NCBI RefSeq assembly: GCF_016841685.1
Contig: NZ_JAENYR010000031.1
Location: forward strand, 1 to 37,985
Source of the DNA: Thiohalomonas denitrificans
GTDB taxonomy: Bacteria > Pseudomonadota > Gammaproteobacteria > Thiohalomonadales > Thiohalomonadaceae
DNA length: 37,985 bases
Direction: 5' to 3'
The first letter of the stretch is position 1. Every line of letters starts with the position of its first letter. Positions 35,901-37,985 of this stretch are shown one piece after another. The notes beneath the pieces are model-generated. The model was given only the letters and a program-made list of their open reading frames with translations. It was not told where the DNA came from and did no database searches. The translations under genes were made by a program, and so were the position numbers.

Positions 35901-36890
35901 ATGCGTAGCCGGCCCCGCTTCGCACTCACGCCGGGTGAGCCGGCCGGTATCGGGCCGGACCTGGTTGTGCGCCTGTGCCAGGCGGCTCGCGATGAAGAAT
36001 GGGTGGCGGTGGCCGATCCCGAGCTCCTGGAGAGCCGCGCCCGCACGCTGGGCCTGAAGGTCGAGCTGGAGCCGTTTCGAACCGACGCAGCGGTTACCTG
36101 TGAACCCGGTCGTTTGTGCGTGCTGCCGGTACCACTGGAAAGAGGCGTCATTCCCGGCCATCTACAGCCGGGCAATGCCTGCTATGTGCTGCAGACGCTG
36201 GAATCCGCGGTGGATGGCTGCATCGCTCACCACTTCGATGGACTGGTCACCGGACCGGTTCACAAGGGCGTTATCAACGAGGCGGGCGTGGCATTTACTG
36301 GCCATACCGAGTTCCTGGCCGAACGCACCGGCACCCGACAGGTCGTGATGATGCTGGCCACACCCGGACTGCGGGTGGCCCTCGCCACCACCCATCTGCC
36401 GCTCTCCGCCGTCAGCACGGCAATTACCCGCGAAAGTCTCACCGAGACTTTGACCATTGTCGACCACAGCCTGCGTACCCGCTTCGGCTTGGCACGACCC
36501 CGAATCCTGGTGTGCGGACTCAATCCGCACGCCGGCGAAGGAGGTCACCTGGGCCGCGAAGAGATCGACGTGATCGAGCCCGTCCTCGATGTATTGCGAC
36601 GCCGCGGAATGGCACTCGTCGGGCCGCTGCCCGCAGACACCGCCTTCACCCCGGGCGCACTGGCCGAAGCCGACGTCGTGCTGGCCATGTATCACGACCA
36701 GGGGCTGCCGGTACTCAAGCACAAGGGTTTCGGCCGCGCCGTCAATGTGACCCTGGGCCTGCCCATCGTCCGCACTTCGGTGGACCACGGTACCGCCCTG
36801 GACCTCGCCGGCACCGGCCGCGCCGATCCCGGCAGTCTGCTCTACGCCCTGGATGTCGCCCGCCAGATGACAAAGCCCGATAATCAATGA
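35901..36890 (+). CDS. pdxA: PdxA, 4-hydroxythreonine-4-phosphate dehydrogenase
   Basis: This 329-residue enzyme of pyridoxal phosphate synthesis has the N-terminal [13 protein letters not shown], the metal-site segment [21 protein letters not shown] and [11 protein letters not shown]. It oxidises 4-phosphohydroxy-L-threonine with NAD. The ATG at 35901 is the family start, and the end overlaps ksgA by four bases. Confidence 0.96.
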   Translation: MRSRPRFALTPGEPAGIGPDLVVRLCQAARDEEWVAVADPELLESRARTLGLKVELEPFRTDAAVTCEPGRLCVLPVPLERGVIPGHLQPGNACYVLQTLESAVDGCIAHHFDGLVTGPVHKGVINEAGVAFTGHTEFLAERTGTRQVVMMLATPGLRVALATTHLPLSAVSTAITRESLTETLTIVDHSLRTRFGLARPRILVCGLNPHAGEGGHLGREEIDVIEPVLDVLRRRGMALVGPLPADTAFTPGALAEADVVLAMYHDQGLPVLKHKGFGRAVNVTLGLPIVRTSVDHGTALDLAGTGRADPGSLLYALDVARQMTKPDNQ

Positions 36891-37660
36891 ACCACCGCCC
36901 CCGCAAACGCTTCGGCCAGAACTTCCTCCGCGATCCGGGTGTTATCGACCGTATCGTGCACGCCGTGGACCCCCGTCCGGGGCAACAGCTGGTGGAGATC
37001 GGCCCCGGTCTGGGCGCCCTCACCGGACCGCTGCTGCAAGCAGCAGGAGAGATGCATGCGGTGGAACTCGATCGTGATCTGGTGCCGAAGCTGGCGGAAC
37101 GTTTCGGCGATCGCCTGCACCTGCACAGTGCCGACGCCCTGAAGTTCGACTTCGGGCAACTGGCCGGAGAGGGACGCCTGCGAGTGGTGGGGAACCTGCC
37201 CTATAACATCTCCACGCCGCTCATCTTTCACCTGCTGGCACAGGCCGAGTACGTGCAGGATATGCATTTCATGCTGCAAAAAGAGGTGGTAGACCGCCTC
37301 GCCGCCTCACCGGGTGGCCGCGACTACGGGCGACTGAGCGTCATGGTCCAGCAGCGCTGCCGGGTGGAGCACCTTTTCAATGTGTCGCCGGGCGCATTTC
37401 ATCCGCCCCCCAAGGTGCACTCCGCCATCGTCCGCCTGCTCCCCTACGAAACCCCTCCGGTGCCGGTGGCCGAACCCGCCCTCTTCTCCCGCATCGTGGC
37501 CAAGGCCTTCTCTCAGCGGCGCAAAACCCTGCGTAACACCCTCAAGGGCGAACTGGACGCCGAAACCATCGAGGCCTGCGGCATCGACCCCACCCGCCGT
37601 GCCGAAACCCTAAGCGTCGAAGAGTTCGGTCGCCTCGCCGCCGCCGCCGAACAGGATTGA
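36887..37660 (+). CDS. ksgA: KsgA/RsmA, 16S rRNA dimethyladenosine transferase
   Basis: This 257-residue enzyme dimethylates two adenines (A1518, A1519) of 16S rRNA. It starts with KRFGQNFL, has the SAM motif [10 protein letters not shown] and the catalytic motif NLPYNIS, followed by the C-terminal [12 protein letters not shown]. It overlaps pdxA through ATGA. The usual next genes, apaG and apaH, do not follow before the window ends. Confidence 0.96.
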   Translation: MNHRPRKRFGQNFLRDPGVIDRIVHAVDPRPGQQLVEIGPGLGALTGPLLQAAGEMHAVELDRDLVPKLAERFGDRLHLHSADALKFDFGQLAGEGRLRVVGNLPYNISTPLIFHLLAQAEYVQDMHFMLQKEVVDRLAASPGGRDYGRLSVMVQQRCRVEHLFNVSPGAFHPPPKVHSAIVRLLPYETPPVPVAEPALFSRIVAKAFSQRRKTLRNTLKGELDAETIEACGIDPTRRAETLSVEEFGRLAAAAEQD

Positions 37661-37770
37661 TTACCCATCCGAACAGGCGGTGACCCATTTAGTAGCGGCA
37701 CGAAACAAATAAGAACGATAACCACGGGGTGCACGGGGACCACGGGGGTAAAACAGGATGTTCGGGCGTC

Positions 37771-37984
37771 CTCCTGATGAACTTGCCCCCGCTGTCATTA
37801 CGAGGACGCCTACATGGACGTAGGTGGTAGAGCGACGCAGGATGCCAAAGCCGAGCCCCGGCGACGAAGTAATCTCCTGCTCCCAAAACCCCAGATTGCC
37901 GCGTCGCTGGGGCTCCTCCTGATGAACTTCCCCCCGCTGTCATTACGAGGAGCCCCGGCGACGAAGTAATCTCCTGCTCCCAAG
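37771..37984. repeat. Two direct copies of a CATTACGAGGA repeat
   Basis: Both copies share CTCCTGATGAACTT, CGCTGTCATTACGAGGA and GCCCCGGCGACGAAGTAATC plus TCCTGCTCCCAA. Copy 1 (37771-37887) has an extra stretch of about 45 bases between the last two blocks; copy 2 is 37916-37984. The 320 bases after ksgA hold no gene. Confidence 0.8.
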
Positions 37985-37985
37985 A

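Overview
The window looks like chromosomal DNA of a GC-rich, facultatively denitrifying gammaproteobacterium. The lptD-surA-pdxA-ksgA order, the amgK/murU cell-wall recycling genes and the style of the intergenic palindromes fit the Chromatiales/Ectothiorhodospiraceae side of the class. This placement is inference; there is no rRNA or tRNA gene in the window.

Region 1 (about 0.2-15.6 kb, nearly all on the minus strand) is a denitrification island. Read in the direction of transcription it holds an HPP-CBS membrane protein, norCB (nitric oxide reductase), nirS (cytochrome cd1 nitrite reductase), a NapC/NirT-type multiheme cytochrome with an unusual C-terminal extension, then a tightly packed heme d1 operon: cupredoxin, nirC, nirF, nirDL (fused), nirG, nirH, nirJ, nirN. 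A separate triheme cytochrome c follows. Four FNR/DNR-type palindromes (TTGAT-N4-ATCAA class) lie upstream of nirS, norC, the HPP gene and the cupredoxin gene, and two good intrinsic terminators follow norB and nirS. NirS would reduce nitrite to NO and NorCB would reduce NO to N2O. The nir genes make and insert heme d1, the NirT-like protein would bring electrons from quinol, and the HPP protein is a candidate nitrite channel. nirE, nirM, norQ, norD and the regulator are not in the window.

Region 2 (15.6-22.5 kb) is mixed housekeeping and accessory: a small membrane protein, a Sel1-repeat protein, murU, a glutamate-cysteine-ligase-like enzyme, an AstE-like zinc hydrolase, mtfA and amgK. Region 3 (22.5-32 kb) is envelope export and sensing: a DevBCA/MacAB-like ABC exporter, two small periplasmic proteins (one Spy/CpxP-like) divergent from an OmpR/EnvZ-type two-component system, a glycine-rich lipoprotein and a CHASE-type histidine kinase. 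Region 4 (32.3-37.7 kb) is the conserved lptD-surA-pdxA-ksgA cluster.

The intergenic spaces carry several families of short, non-coding, inverted-repeat elements. One family, with ends AGCCTGTCCGAGAATAG, occurs four times; one copy sits inside a second element, and another pair of these ends encloses unrelated palindromes. The most interesting candidates for something undescribed are the hexaheme NirT fusion, the FNR-box-linked HPP-CBS protein, the cupredoxin leading the heme d1 operon, and the repeat family.
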